Below are positions 8,393 to 16,834 of a DNA stretch of 64,000 nucleotides, in pieces; positions within the stretch are counted from its first letter, which is position 1, and every line of letters begins with the position of its first letter. The notes below the pieces were generated by a model that ran no database searches, had not been told where the DNA came from, and was given only the letters and a program-made list of their open reading frames with translations. Origin of the DNA: CAVTPD01 sp963736575 (GTDB lineage: Bacteria; Bacteroidota; Bacteroidia; Cytophagales; JAAEPT01); the NCBI GenBank assembly GCA_963736575.1, contig CAVTPD010000001.1, positions 2,340,055 to 2,404,054 of the forward strand. The letters run 5' to 3'. The position numbers and the translations under genes are program-made.

Positions 8393-8413
8393 AAGATTTA
8401 ATCAAGAAAAAAC

Positions 8414-8764
8414 TTATTCTATAATCACATTAATTTTATTAATTCTTCCTTCTTCCAGTTGCTTTACTTTTTGCCCACTAAAAATATTATCCATATCCCC
8501 TTTTTTTACATAAATGTAATATTCAATTGGTTCAACATTTTTAAACTTTAGTCGCCCTTTATCATCGGTTTTTTCTGTTTCGTACATAGCATTTTCGTTG
8601 TTGTAATCCTCCATAGTTTTATACAAAGTTACAGAAGCTCCCTCAACAACATTACCCGTATCATCAATTACTGTAATTAACAAACTTGTATTTAAGAAAG
8701 TATTGAACGACATAAGTGCCATTATTGCTAATGCCGAAAAAAGGATAGTTATTGTTTTTTTCAT
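8414..8764 (-). CDS. Small secreted protein with carboxypeptidase-regulatory-like fold
   Basis: 116 residues: an N-terminal signal peptide (to about residue 25), then one prealbumin-like beta domain. Features are VIDDTGNVVEGASVTLYKT, then TDDKGRLKFKNVEPIEYYIYVKKG, the pattern of CarboxypepD_reg/SpaA-like modules. These modules usually act as structural or binding domains in exported Bacteroidota proteins. This one stands alone, without a barrel or enzyme attached. It is followed by a terminator and lies just downstream of the NeuD-like gene, so they may be cotranscribed. Confidence 0.7.
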   Translation of the reverse strand: MKKTITILFSALAIMALMSFNTFLNTSLLITVIDDTGNVVEGASVTLYKTMEDYNNENAMYETEKTDDKGRLKFKNVEPIEYYIYVKKGDMDNIFSGQKVKQLEEGRINKINVIIE

Positions 8765-8784
8765 AATCTATAATTTAATTAAGC

Positions 8785-9417
8785 TTACACTTCTTTAGCC
8801 GGATTACCAAAAACGGTTGATCCTTTTTTAACTTCGGAAACAACTACAGAACCGGCCCCAATTCGGGCACCTTTCCCTATAGTGACACCGGCAACAATAA
8901 TTACACCTGTACCAATAAAGGCACCTTCTTCAACCACAACATCTGATCCAATAATGGATCCGCTACCAATTTGTACGTAATCGTTAATTAAAGCACTTGC
9001 CTCAATAACAACATTGGCATTAATAATACAATGGCTTTTAATTTCGGCAAAAGCCCCAATTCTAACCCCTGCGTTAATTAAGTTACCGTGCCCGAAAGCA
9101 GAAGTGCTGGCTAGAGTAACATCAGAATGAACGGCATTGTTCGGTTGTACCTCCCATTTTTTATTTAACAACTCAACCGTACTCTTTTTTACTTTGTTAT
9201 CGTCTTCGGCAATAAAGGCGTCACAAGATTTACCCAATAGGCTTAAATAGGTTTCGTCGTCTGTTTTACCCAAAACACTAACTGTACCAATTTCTACACC
9301 TTCCATTTCTGCTTTATCATCTAAAAAGCAAAGCACTTCTACTTTGTTAGAATTAAAGATTTCCATTGCGGTTTTACCTAATGTATTTGCACCAAAGATT
9401 ATAATCTGATTTGCCAT
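8785..9417 (-). CDS. NeuD/PglD-like sugar O- or N-acyltransferase
   Basis: 210 residues. The N-terminal Rossmann-like part (IIIFGANTLGKTAMEIF) binds the nucleotide-sugar side. The C-terminal part, about residues 95-205, is a left-handed beta-helix of hexapeptide repeats (IGSGSIIGSDVVVEEGAFIG...). It ends with the FGNPAKEV cap typical of acetyl-CoA-dependent transferases. The order fits NeuD, PglD and related sugar acetyltransferases. The gene starts 2 bases from the end of the upstream glycosyltransferase, so the two probably work together on a glycan or lipid. Confidence 0.85.
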   Translation of the reverse strand: MANQIIIFGANTLGKTAMEIFNSNKVEVLCFLDDKAEMEGVEIGTVSVLGKTDDETYLSLLGKSCDAFIAEDDNKVKKSTVELLNKKWEVQPNNAVHSDVTLASTSAFGHGNLINAGVRIGAFAEIKSHCIINANVVIEASALINDYVQIGSGSIIGSDVVVEEGAFIGTGVIIVAGVTIGKGARIGAGSVVVSEVKKGSTVFGNPAKEV

Positions 9418-9419
9418 AT

Positions 9420-10952
9420 TTATTTCTTCCTTTTATAGAGATTTACTTCTTGGTTAGAATCCACTAGCTGGTATTCTTCCAACGTTGTTTCTGAAAGCTT
9501 GGTTTCAGTCCTTAAAATTAAATATTTAAGCTTGCTAATCCTACCTGTTGCATAAATGGCATCTGGGTAATTTTCTGTAAGATGAAGGTATTTGGCCTTA
9601 TTAAAATATAAATCGTTGTTGGTGAATATTTTGCCCTCAATATTCCTTTTAAAAAGATGCTCCATAGCATTGTATCTTCTGTAAACGGGTAAAAGTTGCT
9701 CCCTTAAATTATGAACAAAAATCACCAGTACCAGCACTATTACAAACAGTAACTGCTTAATGGTAATTGTTTTTATTACTTCCGAAATAAATAAAAAACT
9801 GACCGCTAAAATAAGTATAAACACCCTAACCGGTGGCGTATACTGAAAAATGACACATACGCCTACAATAACCAGCCAAAGTAAAAGCCCTAGTAAAGCA
9901 AGCGGTTCTTTTTTCGCTTTTATCAACTGGAGGGTGACAATAAAAATACCTAAAGCCCATGAACCAAAACCACTTAAAGACAGTAATTCCTTCAGAAAAT
10001 ATAGTATTTGGTCTTTAAAGTTTGTAGAACTTTGAATCCAGTTGTTGCCCAACATAAAATTCTTACCACTGAAAATGATGATGGGTTCATAAAAAAGAAA
10101 AGAAATACAGGCAATAATTACCGTAGACTTAAGAAATTTAAAGAACAGTTTTTTCTTCCGAAGTAAGACCAAAAGAAAAACCGCTAATGGTAACACTAAA
10201 AACGTAGGCAAAACGCAAGTAGCCAAAACCCCAAAAACATTCGCTTTTGCTAAACTGTACTTTTTTAATTGCTGAAAATAACATAGGCTGTAATGTAGGT
10301 AAGCAAACGAAAAAACAAACAACAATATATAGCCCCTACTTATGATAGATTGCCAAAAGAAGTCTACGCTTAAGTTCAGGATTAATAATACCAGAAGTGC
10401 TTTTGCCCAACCCAATTGGGGCGAATATTTTTTCAAGAAGAAAAGAAAGAAAAACACCAGCGTAAATAACTCTACCGCACGAACCGAAAATTTAGGTGCG
10501 TCCGTTAGTCCATAAACCAAGGATGTTAAAAAAGTATGCATCACATGATTATTTGGACCAATACCAAAAGACAACGAAACCAAGGGCCCATGCACTACAT
10601 AATTGTTGAAATTAAAGAGTTCATCTGTAGTGAGCGGCATTAAAACGGACAGCACTATTTTTACTAGCGCTAAACCGATTACAACAGCATAAATTGTAAT
10701 GGGTATTTTCTTAAAAAATTGGGTGCAAGAAGCCTTCAAGTCCAACAAAAAATTCTTAACCCTTACTAAATCAAAATAACAAAACCCAAAAACTGCTAGC
10801 ACTAAATTTATAGAAGTTATAATCCTTAATCGTATAAAGAAAGCGTCTGTTATGTACTGAGTTATGCGGTGAAGCTGGGTTGGTGAAGTTTTTTTTAATT
10901 CAGAAATAAAACAAATAATATCTGCTTGATTTAAAAAAAATGACGATACCAA
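9420..10952 (-). CDS. GT-C type integral-membrane glycosyltransferase
   Basis: 510 residues with about ten predicted membrane helices. The first large loop contains TTDELFNFNNYVVHGP and FGIGPNNHVMHTF near residues 120-150. The acidic DE pair and NNH motif are the usual donor-binding features of lipid-linked-sugar GT-C enzymes. A short soluble C-terminal domain follows residue ~430. It probably transfers a sugar from a polyprenyl phosphate on the periplasmic face. It is tightly linked to the NeuD-like acyltransferase. The exact start is uncertain, because the first 60 residues are less hydrophobic than expected. Confidence 0.7.
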   Translation of the reverse strand: MVSSFFLNQADIICFISELKKTSPTQLHRITQYITDAFFIRLRIITSINLVLAVFGFCYFDLVRVKNFLLDLKASCTQFFKKIPITIYAVVIGLALVKIVLSVLMPLTTDELFNFNNYVVHGPLVSLSFGIGPNNHVMHTFLTSLVYGLTDAPKFSVRAVELFTLVFFFLFFLKKYSPQLGWAKALLVLLILNLSVDFFWQSIISRGYILLFVFSFAYLHYSLCYFQQLKKYSLAKANVFGVLATCVLPTFLVLPLAVFLLVLLRKKKLFFKFLKSTVIIACISFLFYEPIIIFSGKNFMLGNNWIQSSTNFKDQILYFLKELLSLSGFGSWALGIFIVTLQLIKAKKEPLALLGLLLWLVIVGVCVIFQYTPPVRVFILILAVSFLFISEVIKTITIKQLLFVIVLVLVIFVHNLREQLLPVYRRYNAMEHLFKRNIEGKIFTNNDLYFNKAKYLHLTENYPDAIYATGRISKLKYLILRTETKLSETTLEEYQLVDSNQEVNLYKRKK

Positions 10953-11093
10953 TAAACTAAGCTGTATTACAATAACGACTAAGCAAAGAGTAGTAAATAA
11001 AATATGATTTTTAAATAGACTGATAATTGTTAGCCTCTTTTAATAGAGATTTATTTTTAGTAAATTTAAACTGTAGAATTAGCTTTTTATGTT

Positions 11094-11465
11094 ATGACGG
11101 ATAATTTTTTTGACCCCGATTTTGTAGTTAGTTTAGTGGGTGATGATTATGTTTTTATTATTGAGCTTTTAGAGCGTGGGTCCAAGAAAATACCCACTCA
11201 ATTAAAAGACATTAGAATGGCTATGGTCAAGGATAAAAACATTGAGGCCAGTAAAATTGCTCACAATTTAAAATCGAACCTTAGAACCATTGGTTTAAAC
11301 CCCATTGCAGATGTAGCTCAGGAATTAGAAACTGAACTTGCCAGTAATCAAATGACCATGGAAAACAGTTTTATTTGCCACAAAATTTTAGAGCAAATAG
11401 AAACGTACCTAGAATACGCAAACAAAGAAATCTTAGATTGGAAGCATAAAAAAATAGGCGCTTAA
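11094..11465 (+). CDS. Histidine-phosphotransfer (Hpt) domain protein
   Basis: 123 residues, a free-standing four-helix Hpt domain. IAHNLKSNLRTIGL carries the phospho-accepting His57, followed by the family HxxKSN pattern. Hpt proteins relay phosphate between a hybrid histidine kinase and a response regulator. No kinase or regulator gene is nearby, so its partners are elsewhere in the genome. The gene is monocistronic and ends in a strong terminator. Confidence 0.88.
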   Translation: MTDNFFDPDFVVSLVGDDYVFIIELLERGSKKIPTQLKDIRMAMVKDKNIEASKIAHNLKSNLRTIGLNPIADVAQELETELASNQMTMENSFICHKILEQIETYLEYANKEILDWKHKKIGA

Positions 11466-11483
11466 AAAGCGCCTTATTTTTTT
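11456..11483. terminator. Bidirectional rho-independent terminator
   Basis: 7-bp GC-rich stem, 11456-11462 with 11468-11474, and a 7-T run after it. An A run before it gives a U tract on the minus strand. It overlaps the end of the Hpt gene and lies directly after the convergent small Cys/Lys-rich gene. Confidence 0.85.
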
Positions 11484-11485
11484 AA

Positions 11486-11731
11486 CTATTTTTCTGTTTC
11501 TTCTTCAGTTGTTGACTCTTCGCTCTCTATTTTCTTAGAATGCTCTTTTTTATCTCCTTTTTTGCAACAAGATTTCTCTTCTCCCTTCTTGCAACATTTC
11601 TTTTTCTTTTCTTTCTTCTCCTTCTTATCTCCCATTACTTCTTCGGTAGAAGTAGTTGTTGCTAACGCTACATTAAGTCCCGAAAAAAACACTGCTGAAA
11701 ATAATGACAAAATTACTACTGCTTTTCTCAT
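11486..11731 (-). CDS. Small secreted Lys/Cys-rich protein
   Basis: 81 residues: a clear signal peptide (MRKAVVILSLFSAVFFSGLNVALA). A strongly charged tail follows, holding two CCKKG motifs spaced by six residues and an acidic Glu-rich end. The four paired cysteines suggest metal binding or redox activity outside the cytoplasm, but I know of no assigned function. It converges on the Hpt gene at a shared terminator. Confidence 0.65.
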   Translation of the reverse strand: MRKAVVILSLFSAVFFSGLNVALATTTSTEEVMGDKKEKKEKKKKCCKKGEEKSCCKKGDKKEHSKKIESEESTTEEETEK

Positions 11732-11788
11732 TCTGTTTAACTTTTAATTAATAAATTTGAACAAACAAACCGAACTAAAGCCCGAATT

Positions 11789-14074
11789 GTGAATAGAAAA
11801 TACGCAAAAATTTCCATTGTAATTGTCTTTCTTTACACAATCATCAATATTTTTTTTATCTCTACCTTAAAGTTCGAATACGACTTCGAAAGCTTTTTCC
11901 CAGAAGATGACGATGATTATGCCTTTTTTCAGGATTATACTGAAAAATTTGAGAATGATAACGACTGGATTGTAATTGGATTAAAAACAAAAGACAATAG
12001 TATTTTTAATGCCGGCTTTGTGCAGCAACTAGACAGCTTAACTTCCCAATTAAAAAAAATAGAGAATGTAGAGAAAGTACAATCCCCTACTTCGCTTAAA
12101 AACATTTTAATAACACCTGGCGGAATTCTAAACCCACCCTTTTTACATGCCGAAGAACCAGAAAGGTTTGCTAAAGACTCTAGCCTTATATATCAATATT
12201 CAGATTTAGTAAATAGTTTTTTCTCTGAAAATGGAAAAGCCGTTTTGGTATTGCTTCAGTTTAAAAGTCATTTAAAGAAAGATTCCTCAAAATTATTGTA
12301 TGAACAAGTAGACCAAACGGTAGCTTCTTTAAATTTTGACGAATACCACATTGCGGGCCGTTTAAAAGCCGAAGTAGAATATGTGAAAAGAATGCAATTA
12401 GAACTGGCTGTGTTTGTTTCAGCCTCAATTATTCTAATTATTATTTTCTTAACCCTTAGTTACCGTTCTGTTTGGGGCGTTGTTCTGCCGCTGTTTATTG
12501 TAATGATTTCTATTATTGCCTGCCTTGGTTTTATGGGGATGATGGGCAAAAACATAGATATTATGACCATTCTGTTGCCTACCATTATGTTTGTAGTGGG
12601 CATGTCTGACGTAGTACATATTTTATCTAAATATTTGGAAGAATTGCGCGGTAATGCCACCAAAATACAAGCCTTAAATACTACTATTAAAGAAATTGGT
12701 ATGGCCACTTTCTTAACAAGTTTAACAACTGCTATTGGTTTTTTAACCTTATTAACGGCAGGTGTAAAACCTATTCAAGAATTTGGTTTGTATACTGCTG
12801 CGGGCGTATTTCTGGCTTTTTTATTGGCCATTTCTTTTATGCCTGCGGTTATGTTTTTTCTAAAAACACCTAAAATAGCCAACAAGCAAAACAACCGTGT
12901 TTTTTGGCACCGAAGCTTAGGCAACCTTTTTATCTGGACGTTGAGAAACCGTAAAGGCATTTTATTGGTTTCGCTAGCGTTTACGGCACTTTCTTTAATT
13001 GGGATTTCTAAAATTAAAATTGATGCTCGCCTAATTGATGAAGTAAACGACGGTGATCCTTTGAAAGAAGATTTTATGTTTTTCGAGGATAATTTTAGAG
13101 GCGGCCGACCTTTTGAGTTTGCCGCTTGGGTTACCGATTCTTCTAAAGACGCTTTAGATTTTGAGGTTATGCAGCAATTCAATATTATTCAAGACTATTT
13201 AGAAGCTGAATTTGAAGTGGGGCAAATGGTTTCACCAATAACCATGATTAAAACCCTTAACCGAGCTAAAAACGGTGGTATTCCAGCATATTATACCATG
13301 CCCAACAAACGCACGTACAGAGAATTACAACGCCCACTTCGTACGGTTCGTAAATCAAAAGAATTTCAGCTAATTGTTACGGAAGATTTAAAAAATGTTC
13401 GTTTTTCAGGAAAAATGAACGACATAGGAAGTATGGCTATGGAAGAAGAAACCAATAAGCTGTACAATTATTTAAAAGCAAATGTAGACAGCAATCTTAT
13501 TTCGTATAGAATGACGGGTAGCCCTACCCTAATCGACAAAAGTAACCGACATCTTTCCCAAAACATGATGGAAGGTTTGGCTATTGCTTTTATTGCCATC
13601 TCAATCATAATGTCGTTTTTATTTAAATCGCCAAGAGCCATTATTGTTTCTTTGGTGCCGAATATTTTACCGCTTTTAATCATTGCTGGTATTATAGGTT
13701 ATTTTAATGTTGGCCTAAAAATGTCTACTTCTATCATCTTCACCATTGCTTTTGGTATTGCTGTAGATGACACCATCCATTTTATGAGCAAACTTAGAAT
13801 TGAATTGGGGAAAGGAAAATCCTTGCTTTATGCCTTAAAAAGGACTTTCATTTCTACCGGGAAAGCCATAATTGTGACTTCTGTAATATTAAGCGGCGGT
13901 TTTTTAACACTTATTTTCTCTGCTTTTAACGGAACCTATTACACGGGCTTGTTAATCAGTTTAACCTTGGTTTTTGCTGTGATCTCCGATTTATTATTAA
14001 TCCCTAGTCTTATCGTTTATCTTTATCCTTCCGCCCAAAAATCATTAACTTCGAAAAAGAATAAACCGAAGTAA
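11789..14074 (+). CDS. RND/MMPL-family transporter
   Basis: 761 residues from a GTG start. There is one helix at the N-terminus, a periplasmic loop (about residues 35-200), then five helices. A second periplasmic loop and a second set of helices follow. Both membrane halves carry the RND-type pattern, including GMSDVVHILSKYLEE and GIAVDDTIHFMSKLRIELG with the Asp residues of the proton path. This is the single-protein HAE3/MMPL layout, used for lipids and hydrophobic compounds rather than the tripartite AcrB type. It probably shares a transcript with the outer-membrane protein 14 bases downstream. Confidence 0.88.
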   Translation: MNRKYAKISIVIVFLYTIINIFFISTLKFEYDFESFFPEDDDDYAFFQDYTEKFENDNDWIVIGLKTKDNSIFNAGFVQQLDSLTSQLKKIENVEKVQSPTSLKNILITPGGILNPPFLHAEEPERFAKDSSLIYQYSDLVNSFFSENGKAVLVLLQFKSHLKKDSSKLLYEQVDQTVASLNFDEYHIAGRLKAEVEYVKRMQLELAVFVSASIILIIIFLTLSYRSVWGVVLPLFIVMISIIACLGFMGMMGKNIDIMTILLPTIMFVVGMSDVVHILSKYLEELRGNATKIQALNTTIKEIGMATFLTSLTTAIGFLTLLTAGVKPIQEFGLYTAAGVFLAFLLAISFMPAVMFFLKTPKIANKQNNRVFWHRSLGNLFIWTLRNRKGILLVSLAFTALSLIGISKIKIDARLIDEVNDGDPLKEDFMFFEDNFRGGRPFEFAAWVTDSSKDALDFEVMQQFNIIQDYLEAEFEVGQMVSPITMIKTLNRAKNGGIPAYYTMPNKRTYRELQRPLRTVRKSKEFQLIVTEDLKNVRFSGKMNDIGSMAMEEETNKLYNYLKANVDSNLISYRMTGSPTLIDKSNRHLSQNMMEGLAIAFIAISIIMSFLFKSPRAIIVSLVPNILPLLIIAGIIGYFNVGLKMSTSIIFTIAFGIAVDDTIHFMSKLRIELGKGKSLLYALKRTFISTGKAIIVTSVILSGGFLTLIFSAFNGTYYTGLLISLTLVFAVISDLLLIPSLIVYLYPSAQKSLTSKKNKPK

Positions 14075-14087
14075 TCGGCGTTAGATT

Positions 14088-14906
14088 TTGATAAAAGCAC
14101 ACTTGAAAAAAACTCTAGTACTCTTAAGTTTCGTTTTTAGTTTCCTTCTGGCAGAAGCGCAACAACTTTTACTACCCCACAAAGCAGGAATTGGTATTGG
14201 TACCGCCACCTACAACGGTGATTTATGCAACAGTTTTGATTGTTATACGGTTAACCTGAATATTTCTGCCAATATGCGGTATTTACTAACCGACCAAATT
14301 AGCATACGCAGTAAAGTAAATTATTTCCGCCTGTCTTCTAACGATATGAATCCGGTAAGAAATCTTTCTTTCCGTTCGGATAATATTAATCTGGGAGTTG
14401 ATTTTGTATACGACTTTACCAAATACCACCCACAGTTTAATAAACGACCGCCGATAATGCCGTATGTTTTTCTAGGTTTAAGGGCTTTATTTACCAACCC
14501 AAAAGCAGAGTATAATGGCCAATGGTACGGTTTACAGCCTTTACAAACGGAAGGAAAAAGATATTCTAATACGGTTTTAAATATTCCTGTAGGTTTTGGT
14601 GTACGTTGGGAGGTTTCACCCAATTTTAACATTGGTTTTGAAGTAGCTTACCATTATGCCTTTAGTGATTATTTAGACGATGTTAGCGGTACATACCGTG
14701 ACAACCAAGAATTACAAGGCATTGGTAAAAACTTAGCCGACCGAACATTAGAAGGCGGAAACATCCCCACACAATCGGATGATGGTGTACATTGGAACGA
14801 AGGTGTTTCTAGAGGAAATTCACACAACAACGACAGCTTTTTCTTAACGGAAATCACACTAGAATTTGACTTGGTGAAACCAGGCGTGCAGTGCCCTATT
14901 TATTGA
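14088..14906 (+). CDS. Outer-membrane beta-barrel protein (DUF6089-like)
   Basis: 272 residues from a TTG start 14 bases after the transporter. The signal peptide ends at LLAEAQ. The rest alternates amphipathic strands with aromatic residues, with GIGIGTATYNGDLC near the start of the mature protein and ending in EFDLVKPGVQCPIY. This resembles the Bacteroidota DUF6089 barrels. It contains paired cysteines near each end. It may be the outer-membrane counterpart of the preceding transporter, an inference from gene order only. Confidence 0.7.
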   Translation: MIKAHLKKTLVLLSFVFSFLLAEAQQLLLPHKAGIGIGTATYNGDLCNSFDCYTVNLNISANMRYLLTDQISIRSKVNYFRLSSNDMNPVRNLSFRSDNINLGVDFVYDFTKYHPQFNKRPPIMPYVFLGLRALFTNPKAEYNGQWYGLQPLQTEGKRYSNTVLNIPVGFGVRWEVSPNFNIGFEVAYHYAFSDYLDDVSGTYRDNQELQGIGKNLADRTLEGGNIPTQSDDGVHWNEGVSRGNSHNNDSFFLTEITLEFDLVKPGVQCPIY

Positions 14907-14979
14907 GTTTATTTTATAGGATACTACTCTAACATACTGTTAGATTTTTAAACTTTGGTGTTGCTGGTGTTGCTCTATA

Positions 14980-15003
14980 GGTTCGGAGTGAGACGCTCCG
15001 ACC
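14980..15003. repeat. Inter-gene hairpin
   Basis: TCGGAG (14983-14988) pairs with CTCCGA (14996-15001), extended by GG/CC with one bulge. It lies between the outer-membrane protein gene and the metallophosphoesterase gene. It is the first of four palindromes that separate single-gene units up to 18182. Confidence 0.5.
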
Positions 15004-15032
15004 AAAGAGGGGAGATATTATTAAACATTAAA

Positions 15033-16166
15033 ATGTCATTCAAACTATTATTTAGTTTTTCCTGTGCTATTCTAATTTCTATTATTTCTGGTTTTATAAT
15101 ATATAACTATTTAAACCGAAAAGAAATAAGCGCTACACCTATTCAATTATCCAGTATAGATCTACGCAATAAAATAGTGATATGGGCTTCTGGTTGTCCG
15201 CATTTTAGTGGTGATTATAAACACGATTCTAGTTCAATAATTCAGAATGCTAATGATATTGATACTGAAATTGATTGGGATGTTTTTCTGCTTTTAGGTG
15301 ATCTTAATAATGGCCCCAATTTACCCAACCAACATACAACAGACTTATACAAATTATTTTTATCTAACTTAAAAAATCATGCTCACTCAGATGTATTCTG
15401 CTTAATGGGAAACCACGACTCTTATACGCCTGATTCATCTTCCATTGAAAACCCATGGTTTAGAAAAGTTATTGACCCAATTGGGGAGTTTCCAGAATAT
15501 TCTGAAAACTTATTATCGAACAGGAATCATAAAATTTCCGGATCGTACGATCATTATAAAATTGAAATTGGTAATGAAATAGTAATTTTAATGTTAAGTG
15601 ACAGAAATGATCTTCCATATCCCGTAGGAAGAGGAAATAGCGGAAAAGGATTTCCTGCGGGCGCTATAACAAGAGAAACATTTAATTGGTGGATTAAAGA
15701 AGTAGAACAAAATAAGGAGAAAATTATTTTCACTTGTCACCACCATCTTTTAAAAGAAACTACTGCCGGAACAGGTGAATACGAAGGGCAAACTGAGAAT
15801 CTGCATGGTGGCAAGTCTGAAGCTGATGCTAAAGCATCGTCATTCTTATATTTTATAGGTGAAGAAGAAAGTGATGAAATTTCTGAATACATCAATCAAA
15901 ACCCCGGTTGTATAAATTATTGGCTTGGCACACATTCACATTTATCTCCATTTGCCATTATTAACAATAGAAAAATGACTGAAGTTAAAGATGGTGTTAA
16001 TTTTATAAACGTTGGTAAATTGTTTCGTTTTGATGGCAAAGACGCTTCCTCAAGAATTTTTATTTGTGACACTATAACAAAACAAACGGATTCTTATATC
16101 TATTTACATTGGAGTAAAACTCATGAAAAAGGCTGGTATACCATAGATGAATCATCTGGTTTATAA
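15033..16166 (+). CDS. Membrane-anchored metallophosphoesterase
   Basis: 377 residues from the ATG at 15033, which is preceded by GGGGAGA. The open frame extends to a TTG at 14955, but those codons run across a hairpin and look non-coding. One N-terminal helix anchors the protein. The calcineurin-like blocks are DVFLLLGDLNNG, CLMGNHDS, FTCHHHLL and GTHSHLSPF. The first Asp-His block is replaced by SGCPHF, so metal site 1 is unusual. It is likely an extracytoplasmic phosphoesterase of unknown substrate. Confidence 0.75.
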   Translation: MSFKLLFSFSCAILISIISGFIIYNYLNRKEISATPIQLSSIDLRNKIVIWASGCPHFSGDYKHDSSSIIQNANDIDTEIDWDVFLLLGDLNNGPNLPNQHTTDLYKLFLSNLKNHAHSDVFCLMGNHDSYTPDSSSIENPWFRKVIDPIGEFPEYSENLLSNRNHKISGSYDHYKIEIGNEIVILMLSDRNDLPYPVGRGNSGKGFPAGAITRETFNWWIKEVEQNKEKIIFTCHHHLLKETTAGTGEYEGQTENLHGGKSEADAKASSFLYFIGEEESDEISEYINQNPGCINYWLGTHSHLSPFAIINNRKMTEVKDGVNFINVGKLFRFDGKDASSRIFICDTITKQTDSYIYLHWSKTHEKGWYTIDESSGL

Positions 16167-16183
16167 CAATCCTTAATGTGTTA

Positions 16184-16221
16184 CTCACGGGGTCTCAGCG
16201 AGATGTTAAGACCAGAGTGAG
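16184..16221. repeat. Inter-gene hairpin with GGTCT/AGACC core
   Basis: CTCAC...GGTCT (16184-16195) pairs with AGACC...GTGAG (16209-16221). The GGTCT/AGACC core is the same as in the 59-bp repeats around fic. It sits between the convergent metallophosphoesterase and the Imm43-like gene. Confidence 0.5.
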
Positions 16222-16279
16222 CAGCTACATTTTTACCACTATCCCAGCTATGGTTTTTTACATGTTGTTGGCGGTAGTT

Positions 16280-16621
16280 TTATTCTTCAATCACGATTCT
16301 TCTTGTTGACGTTAATTCAAATCCTTTCAGACCAGCTTCATTTATTTTATCATAAAGTCTTTGTGTAATAAACATAGTTGTTCCACAACCGCTTAGAGTA
16401 AAGAAGTCAGGTGTTTTAGTATTTCTTTTAAATACCACTTTTTTTAAGTCCAATGAACTAAACTCTTCAATTCCGTCCATCTCTCCATTGCTCACCTTTT
16501 TTCTAATAGTCATAAATTCTTGCTGATTCTTTAATTCAATATCCATTATTGGTGCGCCTAACATTTCAGTTATGTAGAAGTCTGAATTAATAAAATCAAT
16601 AAATGGCATCATGTCATTCAC
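16280..16621 (-). CDS. Imm43/DUF1629-like protein (tentative)
   Basis: 113 residues, soluble, no signal. The C-terminal part (FITQRLYDKINEAGLKGFELTS) looks like the end of the DUF1629/Imm43 immunity family, where a similar Gly-rich turn follows a helix. The N-terminus is shorter than usual. Immunity proteins of this type protect against secreted polymorphic toxins, but no toxin is adjacent. It may be a captured stand-alone immunity gene. Family assignment is by eye. Confidence 0.5.
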   Translation of the reverse strand: MNDMMPFIDFINSDFYITEMLGAPIMDIELKNQQEFMTIRKKVSNGEMDGIEEFSSLDLKKVVFKRNTKTPDFFTLSGCGTTMFITQRLYDKINEAGLKGFELTSTRRIVIEE

Positions 16622-16675
16622 TATTTGTAAGTAGTGAGCCTATAATCCAGAAGATTAACGAGAGTTATTTACACT

Positions 16676-16734
16676 CAAGTAATTGACAAGGTCTATTTTA
16701 CGTTGACAACGGTCGTTAGACCTTGTCAAGCGTT
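16676..16734. repeat. 59-bp repeat, copy 1 (hairpin)
   Basis: Identical over 59 bp to 18124-18182, same orientation. It folds into a long hairpin: 12-bp outer stem (16683-16694 with 16718-16729) and an inner CGTTG/CAACG stem. The matches continue beyond the 59 bp if six extra bases are allowed (GTGAGnGAC). With copy 2 it brackets the Fic gene. Confidence 0.85.
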
Positions 16735-16834
16735 AGAGTTGTGAGAGACAAAATTTTCAATCCTTATTTATGTTTGTAAATGAGTTTGAGTTCAATCGTT
16801 ACTGGATTAAAATCGTATTTCTAAACCGTTCTTA

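Noticed and set aside
12460..13683. Minus-strand frames within the RND transporter
   Set aside because: Antisense to a complete 761-residue transporter with all motifs. Low-complexity composition.
14955..15032. N-terminal extension of the metallophosphoesterase to TTG 14955
   Set aside because: It would run across a hairpin. A good ribosome-binding site and ATG lie at 15033.
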